NCBI GenBank assembly: GCA_964613305.1
Contig: CAZTII010000023.1
Span: 1 to 23,803, forward strand
Origin: CAZTII01 sp964613305
GTDB taxonomy: Bacteria > Bacillota_I > Bacilli_A > Erysipelotrichales > Erysipelotrichaceae
Direction of reading: 5' to 3'
DNA length: 23,803 nucleotides
Under the pieces are notes generated by a model. The model worked only from the letters and a program-made list of their open reading frames with translations, did no database searches and was not told the DNA's origin. The position numbers and the translations under genes are program-made. Numbering within the stretch: position 1 is the stretch's first letter; each line of letters starts with the position of its first letter. Positions 1 through 8,008 of this stretch are shown here, piece after piece.

Positions 1-365
1 TACACCCCAAGATATTGGACTGCGATACACAAACCCCATGTCTTTTAATATACTCTTTAATTGTAATGATAAATAACAGTAAAAAAATATATAAAACGAG
101 ATAAAAACAGATAATATTTTTTATCTTGATATTATCGGATAAATAATTATTTTAATAAAAACAAGTAATGTAATGAGGATAAAAAAACAAAAGGGAAATA
201 AAAATAAATAACGAATTTATTATATTTTGATTTTAGTGCGATAATATGAATATAATTGTATAAAATACAGCTAATATGTTGTATTTTGATGTAAAAATGT
301 GTGAATGTAACGATATAATTATGTTAAATATTTCATTATTTTTGTCTGGAAATGACATTTTTTTG
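1..365. other. AT-rich upstream region, no supported gene
   Basis: The first ~48 bases are less AT-rich than what follows and are open in two + frames, one stopping with TAA at 46-48 and the other at 74-76. They could be the 3' end of a gene outside the window, but too few residues remain to identify it. The rest is very AT-rich. It contains a perfect 8-bp inverted repeat, AAAATACA (262-269) with TGTATTTT (280-287) around a 10-base spacer, which lies about 80 bases upstream of the predicted adhesin promoter and could be an operator. I see no RNA gene or other coding region here. Confidence 0.4.
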
Positions 366-394
366 TTGTTAATTTAGGGAAATAATGGTAGTAT
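366..394 (+). promoter_or_regulatory. Predicted sigma-A promoter of the adhesin gene
   Basis: A -35 TTGTTA (366-371) and a -10 TAGTAT (389-394) are separated by exactly 17 bases, and TGG just before the -10 gives an extended -10. The predicted transcript starts near 401 and leaves a ~50-base leader. The 31-base block 364-394 matches the predicted promoter of the GGDEF-EAL gene (7951-7981) at 21 positions without gaps. Confidence 0.5.
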
Positions 395-449
395 TTGGAT
401 GTGTTCACCGGAAAGAAAATTTTAAAAAATCTGGTAGAAAGAGGCTTTC

Positions 450-887
450 ATGAAAAAAACATTTTCCATCTTAGCAGCAGGCAAAAAAATCATGACTATC
501 TTACTCTCATTGTTGATGATGATTCAAATGGGAGTTTTTCCAGAGGGAAAAGCAGAAAATAATTTTGGTGATTTAAACCAATACGTAAACAGTGTTAAAT
601 ATACAGTTCTACGTGATGGTAATTACGTAGAACTTAATTCAGAAAATAATGTAGTTTATCCTGGTGAGGCCATGAATATTGGCATTACTTTTTCCATTCC
701 AAATAGTCAAACTATCACGCAAGGTGAAATGGCGATGGATTTTACTTCTGCGATTCCATTTGACGGAACAATTGAAAATGGAGTATTTGTTTATAAACCG
801 ATGCTATTTAGAGATCAACCGGGTATTGCAGAGTACAAAATAGATACGATTGAACATAAAATTTATGTTAAACTTTACAAGATTTGA
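450..887 (+). CDS. N-terminal part of the giant surface adhesin (signal peptide and first domain), cut off by a frameshift
   Basis: This 145-residue frame carries the export signal of the giant adhesin that continues in another frame from about 872. Residues 1-36 form a long Gram-positive signal peptide: basic start MKKT, a second basic patch GKK, hydrophobic core near TILLSLLMM, and a probable cleavage near GKA. The rest looks like the first beta-rich domain of sortase-anchored adhesins. The frame ends at TGA 885-887 in the middle of that domain. Re-reading one T near 875, or adding one T to the CTTT run at 873-876, gives VKLLQDLTAQSD and joins it smoothly to the downstream frame, which lacks a signal of its own. 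The start ATG at 450 has a purine-rich site (AAAGAGG) a few bases upstream. I therefore read 450-7792 as one gene that is broken, programmed to shift, or mis-sequenced. Confidence 0.8.
   Translation: MKKTFSILAAGKKIMTILLSLLMMIQMGVFPEGKAENNFGDLNQYVNSVKYTVLRDGNYVELNSENNVVYPGEAMNIGITFSIPNSQTITQGEMAMDFTSAIPFDGTIENGVFVYKPMLFRDQPGIAEYKIDTIEHKIYVKLYKI
869..887 (+). other. Frameshift junction in the adhesin gene
   Basis: The upstream frame ends at TGA 885-887 and the downstream frame is open from 872, so they overlap by about 15 bases. A -1 shift at CTTTA (873-877) joins them as VKL-LQDL. The T run is only three bases long, so slippage is not an obvious cause. Confidence 0.7.
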
Positions 888-3800
888 CGGCTCAGTCGGA
901 TATAGAAGGTACAATTAATATTGGTGGTACTGTCGATAGTGTACAATCATCAGAAGAAGAAGTTGTTATTAAAGTTGGAACGTACAATGCGATTAATATT
1001 ACTAAAAATGAAGATTTAAGAACGGCAACGCAAAATGTATCCATTAAAAAAGAACCTATCAATGGCTCGTTTGATAGAATCAATAAAACTCTTAGGTATT
1101 CAATTTACGTGGAATCATTGAATAACCAAACTTTAGCGGGAATTAAAATTAAAGATATTTGTGATGCAAACCAAACAATCAAAGGGATTAGATATTCTAC
1201 AAGCAGTACTTATTATTTACATATGAAAACGTGGAGTGATTTAACTTTTTCTGACAATGATGTGATTTTATCGGAAGATAAAAAAACTGCAGAGTATATA
1301 ATACCAAGTACTGAAACAGCTACTAAAGCTTGGTTTGAAGTTACGACACAGATTAGGGAAGGTGCTATTGAGACTGATAAAATTAGCACAATGGGCAATG
1401 AAGCAACTGTGTACACAACGAATATCAACGGTGAATTTATAGAACAAGGTAAATCTTCTGCATTGTATAGGTACTTGTACCGTTCAGATTCAAAAAATAT
1501 GTCGATTTTAGGCAATGAGGGTGATAATATCGTAGTTAATGCAGAAATAAACTTTAACGGCAATTCGATGAAAGTAGAAAAAGATTATACTATCACTGAT
1601 ACATTTGTGAAATATGATACGGTAAAAACTTCAAATAATAACACATTGACATTGGGAAATAAGGTTGATGGGATTACAATTAGTGATTTCAAAATTATTT
1701 ACGTAGATAAAATAACAAATAAAGTAAATGATGTAATGGCTCCTAGTATGTACACTGTTACTTATACAGATGGTAATAAGGCTCCATTTATGATTAAGTT
1801 CAACGAAGAATTTAGTGATGCGATTAAAATTACGTATAAGGCAAAGATTAGTAAAGATATCATTAAGAATAAATTAACTAATCAAGGAAATGAAACTTAC
1901 CGAATTATTAACTGGGCAGGTAATTTAAAAAGCGAATTAATAATTAATTTATCGACGCAAGGATTTAGTTCTTGGCCTGGTGTTACTAAAGATATTACAC
2001 GATTAAACTATAACGCAGATACCAATCAGCATGTGGTTGATTGGGAAGTTGTTATTAACCCTGAGTACTACAGTGTTGCGGAAGATTGTGAAGTGTCAGA
2101 TTTTATTAGCGCTTCTAATTACGCCTATAATACATTATTGTCAGATACGATAATGGTGTATGTAACTGACAAAAATGGAGATGAGAAGGATGGTGTTAAA
2201 TTTAGTACATGGGCACAAGAGAAGTCACTTTTCGTAAACTCTAATTCAAGCTTTCAAAAAACTAAACCATTTACTATATTTTCATTTAAATTAACAAAAG
2301 AAGAATTAAGTGAAAAGAAAATTAGAATTACATATAGTTCAGTGATTAATTTGGAAGCTCAAGATGTTAATGATATTTATAAATCACTAAGCAATAGTCC
2401 ATATGTAGAAAATAAAACTCAATTAAAGTTTAAAAGTCAAACTTTGATAGCAACTAGAAGAGCGACGATGGAGTTAAGAACTTCAAATTGTAATACAATC
2501 GCTAAAAAAGGTATTTTTGATTTCTCGAAACAACTATTTAATTGGGAAATCACTTATAAGAGTAATCCAGGAATAGTAGATGGTGCAACTAATACTAAGT
2601 TAACGTTCTCGATTAAGGATGCTAAAATAGTTGATATCCTTCCTGAAGGACATAAGTATGTAGAAGACTCATTAATTGTAAGGCGTACTGTTGTTGGTAG
2701 TACAACAGTATCTAATGAAGAAGTGCCTGCTACTATTAGTGTAGTGGATAATGTTGCAACAATTTCAATTGGTGATATTGATCATAATGAAATTACAACA
2801 ATTGCTGGTAAGCAACGATTTGGAAAGGGTTATACCTATTCGATTTACCTTTCAACCGAAAAAGTTGATGATTCTCAATGGAAAAAGACAACAGCGATTA
2901 ATAAGACAAGTATCATCGTATATGATGATGGTACAGTTCAACAAGGGATTAGAGCTGAGGCTACAGTTAATGTTGATAGAGATATTACGTTAACGAAGAA
3001 AACTAATTATACATCAGGAGATATGGTAACTTGGGAAGTTGCGATAGATGTAAATAGTAATGGTGTTATTGCTGGAGAAAATCTTGTGATTGAAGATTAT
3101 CTTCCTGAAAGTTTAACGTATGATAATACTTGTACTGTGACAATGCAAGATAAATTAAATGGGTCTAAAGTTACATTAGAGAAACCAACGTATGATGCAA
3201 CAACTAGACTACTTTCAATTAAAATTCCTAATAGTATAAATAGAACAAGATCATACATTGTTACCTTTACAACGAAGGTGAAGACACAAGGGGCTAAGTT
3301 TAATAATAGTATTACACTAAAAGGTTCATGGGAAGAATTTACCACATCATCTAATACAATAGTATTAAAAAATAGTAATTCTTCGGGTACAATAACGTAC
3401 AAAAATGCCAATATTTGGTTGAAAAAGATTAATGAAAAAAATCAACCATTAAAAGGTGCAGAGTTTTCATTTAAAACAGAATTTTTAAATACACAAAGCG
3501 TCAATACTACGAAGACAATTGTATTTAATAGTACTGATCCAATCCTTATTGATCAATTAAGATATGGTGATGATGACGATTATAATACGCCTAGTAGTGT
3601 AAAATACATATTACAAGAAACTAAAGCTCCAGAAGGATATATTTTAGATAGTACGGTTTATACGATAGAAGTAGGTAAAAGCAAGGTCGACCCTAGTAAA
3701 GTAATTTATTGGATTAATGGAAAACAGGTTAATCAAGATTTAGTAAAAAGTGGTGAAGGTGGTTCATATTTATCATTGGATATCGTGAATCAAAAAGATG

Positions 3801-6800
3801 TTCCTGTAACATTGAAAGCAAAAAAATACGTTAATGGCGCTAACGCTACAGGAAACGCGTATCAATTTACGTTAACGAAGACTGATGCACAAGGAAAAGA
3901 CATCGTTGGTGAAGGAAAATATAGTGAAACTGTTAACAATAATGGGCTTGATGTTCAATTTTCAGAATTAACGTTCAATACGATAGGCACTTATTACTAC
4001 ACAGTTAAAGAAGTAAATAATAATGTAGCTAACACAGTATATGATAATACAGTATACAACGTAGAAGTTGAAATTAAAAAAGATGCTGAAACAAATAAAT
4101 TAGTCGCAGTTCCAACAATTACAAAAGGTTTAGTAGCCGTTGAGTCAATGGAATTTAACAATTATAACGACTTTAAGGGTGAACTAGAGTTGGCTGCAAC
4201 AAAACAAGTAAATGGACGTAATCCAATTGCTGGTGAAACATTTAGTTTTAGTTTAGTTGAATCAAATAGTAGCGGTGTAGCTAAAGCTGGTGCTACTGTG
4301 AATACAGTAAATAATACTGGTAGTGAAGTTAAATTCACTAAAATTAACTATACTTTAGCTGATGTTGGAACAAAGTATTATCTAATTAAAGAAAATGAAA
4401 CTTCACTTTCAGGTTATTCAACTAGTGCAGATCAATATATTGTACAAGTAGATATTAGTCGTCCTACAGCACCAAGTACAACATTGACAGTAGTAAAAAC
4501 AATTAGAAAAAAAGGTTCAAACACAACATTTAATTCAATTACTTTTAACAATACATTAACTCTTCAAGCAAAAGTTTCTGTTGAAGCTGAAAAAACAATC
4601 GGTGGAAATGAACCTACAGCGGACCAAAAATTTGATTTTACTTTAACAAAGGTAAATGAACTAGGTGAAGAAGTTACAGGTAATGATAAATATAGTGAAA
4701 CTGTCAGCAATAACGGAAAAACAATTAAGTTTAAAGATATTAATGTATCTTTAGATGATGTTGGAAAAACTTTGTATTATCAAATTACTGAAAAAGCAAT
4801 TGCTGCTACATCTGATTATGTAATTGATACAGTGAAGTATACTGTAGAAATTAAAGTGAGTGCACCAGCAACTGTTGGTGGTGCTCTACAAGTAGTAAAA
4901 ACGGTAAAGAAGAATGTTGGTACAACAGTTACAACCCTTAAAGCAACAGATAAAATTGCATTTAATAATACATACGATCCTGCGATTGATTGGCAATTTG
5001 CAGCAATTAAATACATCGATACGGATGAAATTCCAGCAGCTGATGAAGTATTTAATTTTACAATGGTAGAAACAGACGAAGACTTTGTTAAACTTAATAA
5101 TGGTTATACAAGTACTGTGTCAAATGTTCTATCTGATATTCAATTTAAAAAGATTTCATTTACAAGAAATGATATTGGAACTAAGCGTTACTTTATAGTT
5201 ACTGAAAATGAACTTGTTCCTACAGCTCCATTTATTGCGTGTGGGTCAAAATATCAAGTAAGTATTGAAGTAATTCGTAATACAAATGGAAAGCTTGCAG
5301 TGATAGAAAAAGTTGAATTTGTAAAAGGCGATATTATTAAAGATGTAGAAGAAGCTATTTTTAGAAATGAACGTAAATATTATGATGAGAAATTTGACGA
5401 TATGATGGTTGAAATCGCTCCAATTTCTAAAAAACTTGAAGGTAGAGCACTTGTAGCTGGAGAATTTACTTTCGGTCTATACGAAAAGCAAGCAGATGAT
5501 TCGTATAAACTAGTAGAAACAGTTGCGAATGATGAAAATGGTAAGATTAAATTTACTCATCAAGTATCAAGTAAAAATCGTTTAGATCAAGATATTATTT
5601 TCAAAATTAAAGAAATTAAACCATCACAAGAAAATTCTACAATTACATATGATAGCAAAGAATATTTTGTTAACATTATGTTTACAAGAAATGCAGCAAA
5701 AGAAGTAGTTGTAGCGAAACATGATGTTTACTATGTGGAAGATAATTCAAACGTTAAAGTGAATAAAATTGAATTTGAAAACACATACTATATTGAAGGT
5801 AAGACAAGTTTAAGCGCAAAGAAAACTGTGAATAACGCAGCTCCTAAAGCAAACGAAGTGTTTAACTTTACACTTACACGAGNNNNNNNNNNNNNNNNNN
5901 NNNNNNNNNNNNNNNNNNNNNNNNNNNNNNNNNNNNNNNNNNNNNNNNNNNNNNNNNNNNNNNNNNNNNNNNNNNNNNNNNNCACAAGTGATAAAACAGT
6001 ATATATGGTTAAAATTGATGTAACGGATAATAATGGAACTCTTGAAAGTAAAAAAACAGTGACATATGTCAATGGAACTACTTCAGGAACATTAGGAAAC
6101 AATCAAGCGATTACATTCAATAACACATACTATATTGAAGGTAAGACAAGTTTAAGTGCAAAGAAAACAGTGAATAACGCAGCTCCTAAAGCAAACGAAG
6201 TGTTTAACTTTACACTTACACGAGTGGATCAAGATGGAAATGCCCTTGATGGCGATAAGAAATTTAGTGAAACTAAACAAAACGTAGTCGGTGATGTTAC
6301 ATTCAGTGATATCGATCTTACATTAAACGATGTGGGTACTCCATTGTACTATAAAGTGGTTGAAGAAGTGTCTACAGTAGATCATTACACAAGTGATAAA
6401 ACAGTATATATGGTTAAAATTGATGTAACGGATAATAATGGAGCTCTTGAAAGTACTAAAACAATTACTGCTGTTAAAGGTCTTGTAGCTGAAGCAGCAA
6501 ATGAAATCATCTTTAATAATACGTATGAGCCAAAAGCAGAATGGCAATTGAGTGCGTTTAAATTTATTAACGAAGAAGATACGCCAACGGATGAAGAAGT
6601 ATTTGGCTTTACAATGATTGAGACAGATAGTAACTTTAATGAACTTCCTAGTGGGTATGTAAGTAAAGTGAAGAATAATCTTTCTGCGATATCATTTGAT
6701 AAGATTACCTTTACAAAAGAAGATATCGCAACGAAACGTTACTTTAAAATTAGTGAAGATGTACTTACGACAGAACCATACATTGCTTGTGGCTCTCAAT

Positions 6801-7792
6801 ATCTAGTAACTCTTTCAATCAATCGTAATGAAACTACTGGTGCAATAGAAATAGTAGAAAATAGTCAATTTGTAAATGGAACTGTTAAAAAAGATGTTGA
6901 AGAAGTAATTTTTAGAAATAAACCTAAGCATTTTGATGAGACATTTACGAATATTATGGTAGGTATTGCCCCTATTTCGAAGCGTTTAACTGGACGTGCA
7001 TTAGTTGGTGACGAGTTTGAATTTGCTTTATTAGAGCGTCAAAGTGACCTTTCATTTAAATCTGTTGAGACAGTTAAGAATGATGCGTCAGGTAAAATAG
7101 AATTTAATTATGTAGTGAAAAGTAATGATAATATAGGTAAAGATATCGTCTTTAAGATTGTAGAAAATAAACCTGCTCAATTATTACCAGATATTACATA
7201 CGATAGCCGTGAATATTATGTTCTAATTCGATTTAAAGAAGTAAATCATGCGGCTGTATTGGACACCTATAAAGTGTACTATTTAGAAGGAAGCAACGAG
7301 ACATCAGTATCGTCTATTCAATTTAATAATACGTATACAGCAGGGACACAAACACAAATTACCGCAACTAAAACACTTCAAGGTCATGCATTACATAATG
7401 CGATGTTTACATTCTCATTATTAGATAATCAGAATAAAGTAATACAACAAGTGAAAAATGATGGTAACGGAATCGTTACGTTTGCACCAATTTATTACAC
7501 AAAAGAGTTGATTGGAACGCATACTTATACTGTTGTAGAAGAGAAGATTGATGATCGCTTTATTTATGATATATCTCGTTATACAGTGACAGTTACTGTA
7601 GCGGATAAAGGAAATGGTGTATTACAAGCAACTCAAGTTATTACAAAAGATGGAAAAGTTGTTACTGACATCAAGTTCCACAATTGTTATAATCCACCAA
7701 TGACTGGTGATAATGGAATGGGAACTTATAGTGCTATTGCAGTTCTATCATTCCTTGCGATCATTGGATTACGTCGTAAAATGAAAGCTTAA
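872..7792 (+). CDS. Giant sortase-anchored adhesin with FctA/Spy0128-type isopeptide domains (body and C-terminus)
   Basis: This frame is open from the stop at 869-871 to TAA at 7790-7792; the only nearby start is a TTG at 884, so it is best read as the continuation of 450-887. Counting residues from 884: residues ~50-840 hold about four beta-sandwich adhesin domains, recognisable by recurring motifs such as VDWEVVI (~385), FNWEITY (~550) and VTWEVAID (~715). A SpaA/Cna-B-like domain with ETKAPEGY follows (~842-971). Next come about ten FctA/Spy0128-like domains (PF12892 type, ~972-2270). Each has an early Lys, a central Glu (YYKVVEE-like) and a closing Asn (FNNTY-like), the triad that forms Lys-Asn isopeptide bonds in this family. 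The end is a cell-wall sorting signal: PPMTGD, a hydrophobic segment and a basic tail (RRKMKA). No sortase gene is in the window. The protein probably forms a long covalently stabilised stalk for attachment; the ligand is unknown. Confidence 0.85.
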   Translation, partial: TLQDLTAQSDIEGTINIGGTVDSVQSSEEEVVIKVGTYNAINITKNEDLRTATQNVSIKKEPINGSFDRINKTLRYSIYVESLNNQTLAGIKIKDICDANQTIKGIRYSTSSTYYLHMKTWSDLTFSDNDVILSEDKKTAEYIIPSTETATKAWFEVTTQIREGAIETDKISTMGNEATVYTTNINGEFIEQGKSSALYRYLYRSDSKNMSILGNEGDNIVVNAEINFNGNSMKVEKDYTITDTFVKYDTVKTSNNNTLTLGNKVDGITISDFKIIYVDKITNKVNDVMAPSMYTVTYTDGNKAPFMIKFNEEFSDAIKITYKAKISKDIIKNKLTNQGNETYRIINWAGNLKSELIINLSTQGFSSWPGVTKDITRLNYNADTNQHVVDWEVVINPEYYSVAEDCEVSDFISASNYAYNTLLSDTIMVYVTDKNGDEKDGVKFSTWAQEKSLFVNSNSSFQKTKPFTIFSFKLTKEELSEKKIRITYSSVINLEAQDVNDIYKSLSNSPYVENKTQLKFKSQTLIATRRATMELRTSNCNTIAKKGIFDFSKQLFNWEITYKSNPGIVDGATNTKLTFSIKDAKIVDILPEGHKYVEDSLIVRRTVVGSTTVSNEEVPATISVVDNVATISIGDIDHNEITTIAGKQRFGKGYTYSIYLSTEKVDDSQWKKTTAINKTSIIVYDDGTVQQGIRAEATVNVDRDITLTKKTNYTSGDMVTWEVAIDVNSNGVIAGENLVIEDYLPESLTYDNTCTVTMQDKLNGSKVTLEKPTYDATTRLLSIKIPNSINRTRSYIVTFTTKVKTQGAKFNNSITLKGSWEEFTTSSNTIVLKNSNSSGTITYKNANIWLKKINEKNQPLKGAEFSFKTEFLNTQSVNTTKTIVFNSTDPILIDQLRYGDDDDYNTPSSVKYILQETKAPEGYILDSTVYTIEVGKSKVDPSKVIYWINGKQVNQDLVKSGEGGSYLSLDIVNQKDVPVTLKAKKYVNGANATGNAYQFTLTKTDAQGKDIVGEGKYSETVNNNGLDVQFSELTFNTIGTYYYTVKEVNNNVANTVYDNTVYNVEVEIKKDAETNKLVAVPTITKGLVAVESMEFNNYNDFKGELELAATKQVNGRNPIAGETFSFSLVESNSSGVAKAGATVNTVNNTGSEVKFTKINYTLADVGTKYYLIKENETSLSGYSTSADQYIVQVDISRPTAPSTTLTVVKTIRKKGSNTTFNSITFNNTLTLQAKVSVEAEKTIGGNEPTADQKFDFTLTKVNELGEEVTGNDKYSETVSNNGKTIKFKDINVSLDDVGKTLYYQITEKAIAATSDYVIDTVKYTVEIKVSAPATVGGALQVVKTVKKNVGTTVTTLKATDKIAFNNTYDPAIDWQFAAIKYIDTDEIPAADEVFNFTMVETDEDFVKLNNGYTSTVSNVLSDIQFKKISFTRNDIGTKRYFIVTENELVPTAPFIACGSKYQVSIEVIRNTNGKLAVIEKVEFVKGDIIKDVEEAIFRNERKYYDEKFDDMMVEIAPISKKLEGRALVAGEFTFGLYEKQADDSYKLVETVANDENGKIKFTHQVSSKNRLDQDIIFKIKEIKPSQENSTITYDSKEYFVNIMFTRNAAKEVVVAKHDVYYVEDNSNVKVNKIEFENTYYIEGKTSLSAKKTVNNAAPKANEVFNFTLTRXXXXXXXXXXXXXXXXXXXXXXXXXXXXXXXXXXTSDKTVYMVKIDVTDNNGTLESKKTVTYVNGTTSGTLGNNQAITFNNTYYIEGKTSLSAKKTVNNAAPKANEVFNFTLTRVDQDGNALDGDKKFSETKQNVVGDVTFSDIDLTLNDVGTPLYYKVVEEVSTVDHYTSDKTVYMVKIDVTDNNGALESTKTITAVKGLVAEAANEIIFNNTYEPKAEWQLSAFKFINEEDTPTDEEVFGFTMIETDSNFNELPSGYVSKVKNNLSAISFDKITFTKEDIATKRYFKISEDVLTTEPYIACGSQYLVTLSINRNETTGAIEIVENSQFVNGTVKKDVEEVIFRNKPKHFDETFTNIMVGIAPISKRLTGRALVGDEFEFALLERQSDLSFKSVETVKNDASGKIEFNYVVKSNDNIGKDIVFKIVENKPAQLLPDITYDSREYYVLIRFKEVNHAAVLDTYKVYYLEGSNETSVSSIQFNNTYTAGTQTQITATKTLQGHALHNAMFTFSLLDNQNKVIQQVKNDGNGIVTFAPIYYTKELIGTHTYTVVEEKIDDRFIYDISRYTVTVTVADKGNGVLQATQVITKDGKVVTDIKFHNCYNPPMTGDNGMGTYSAIAVLSFLAIIGLRRKMKA
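4984..5790 (+). repeat. Two-domain adhesin module, copy 1 (FctA-like domains 4 and 5)
   Basis: This stretch encodes a pair of isopeptide-type domains that recurs in the same order at 6532-7344. Shared landmarks in order are (D/E)WQ near the start, IACGS(K/Q)Y, KDVEE(A/V)IFRN, APISK(K/R)L, GRALV and TYDS(K/R)EY. The copies differ at many residues, so the duplication is older than that of domains 6 and 7. Confidence 0.75.
5780..6530 (+). repeat. Near-identical tandem adhesin domains 6 and 7, interrupted by the assembly gap
   Basis: Bases 5780-5882 and 6122-6224 match at 101 of 103 positions, and bases 5983-6050 and 6388-6455 match at 67 of 68. The two flanks are offset by 342 and 405 bases. 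If domain 6 is a single copy like domain 7, the missing sequence is therefore 163 bases, not 100. This is the most recent duplication in the protein and the likely reason the assembly broke here. The true copy number may be higher. Confidence 0.85.
5883..5982. other. Assembly gap of exactly 100 N
   Basis: One hundred N bases mark a scaffold gap of nominal size inside adhesin domain 6. Comparison with domain 7 predicts 163 bases, or 163 plus whole repeat units. Both 100 and 163 leave remainder 1 on division by 3, so the reading frame agrees on the two sides. Confidence 0.97.
6532..7344 (+). repeat. Two-domain adhesin module, copy 2 (FctA-like domains 8 and 9)
   Basis: This is the second copy of the module at 4984-5790, carrying IACGSQY, KDVEEVIFRN, APISKRL, GRALV and TYDSREY in the same order. 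The stalk therefore reads as domains 4-5, then 6-7 (near-identical), then 8-9, closed by domain 10 and the sorting signal. Confidence 0.75.
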
Positions 7793-7814
7793 TTGAATTG
7801 TTAAACTAAGATGG

Positions 7815-7847
7815 AAAACAGGGATTGAACACATCCCTGTTTTTTTT
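7815..7847 (+). terminator. Rho-independent terminator of the adhesin gene
   Basis: AAAACAGGGA (7815-7824) pairs with TCCCTGTTTT (7834-7843) around a 9-base loop and runs into a T tract. It starts 23 bases after the adhesin stop codon. Confidence 0.9.
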
Positions 7848-7952
7848 AATGATACGTAGAATTCCATCAATTTATCGATTAAATCATGTTTTTATCATAA
7901 AATTTGATATTATCAATGTAAATAAATTGTAAAATCTTTGTTTATAACATTG

Positions 7953-7981
7953 TTGTTTATGTTAAGTATATATGGTAGAAT
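7953..7981 (+). promoter_or_regulatory. Predicted sigma-A promoter of the GGDEF-EAL gene
   Basis: A -35 TTGTTT (7953-7958) and a -10 TAGAAT (7976-7981) are 17 bases apart, with TGG forming an extended -10. Transcription should begin near 7988, leaving a leader of only about 20 bases that is almost entirely the ribosome binding site TTTTAGGGGAAG. No riboswitch fits in so short a leader. Confidence 0.6.
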
Positions 7982-8008
7982 CATCATATATTTTAGGGGA
8001 AGAAAGTA

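Noticed and set aside
1..76. 3' end of an upstream gene, possibly a transposase
   Set aside because: Two frames are open for only 15-24 codons and neither shows a motif I can identify, so no gene is called.
4984..7344. CRISPR array or mobile-element repeats
   Set aside because: The repeats encode protein domains in one frame, are hundreds of bases long and have no short direct repeat and spacer pattern or transposase.
7848..8008. c-di-GMP riboswitch in front of the adhesin or GGDEF-EAL gene
   Set aside because: The predicted leaders are about 50 and 20 bases long, too short for a GEMM aptamer, and no such fold was seen upstream.
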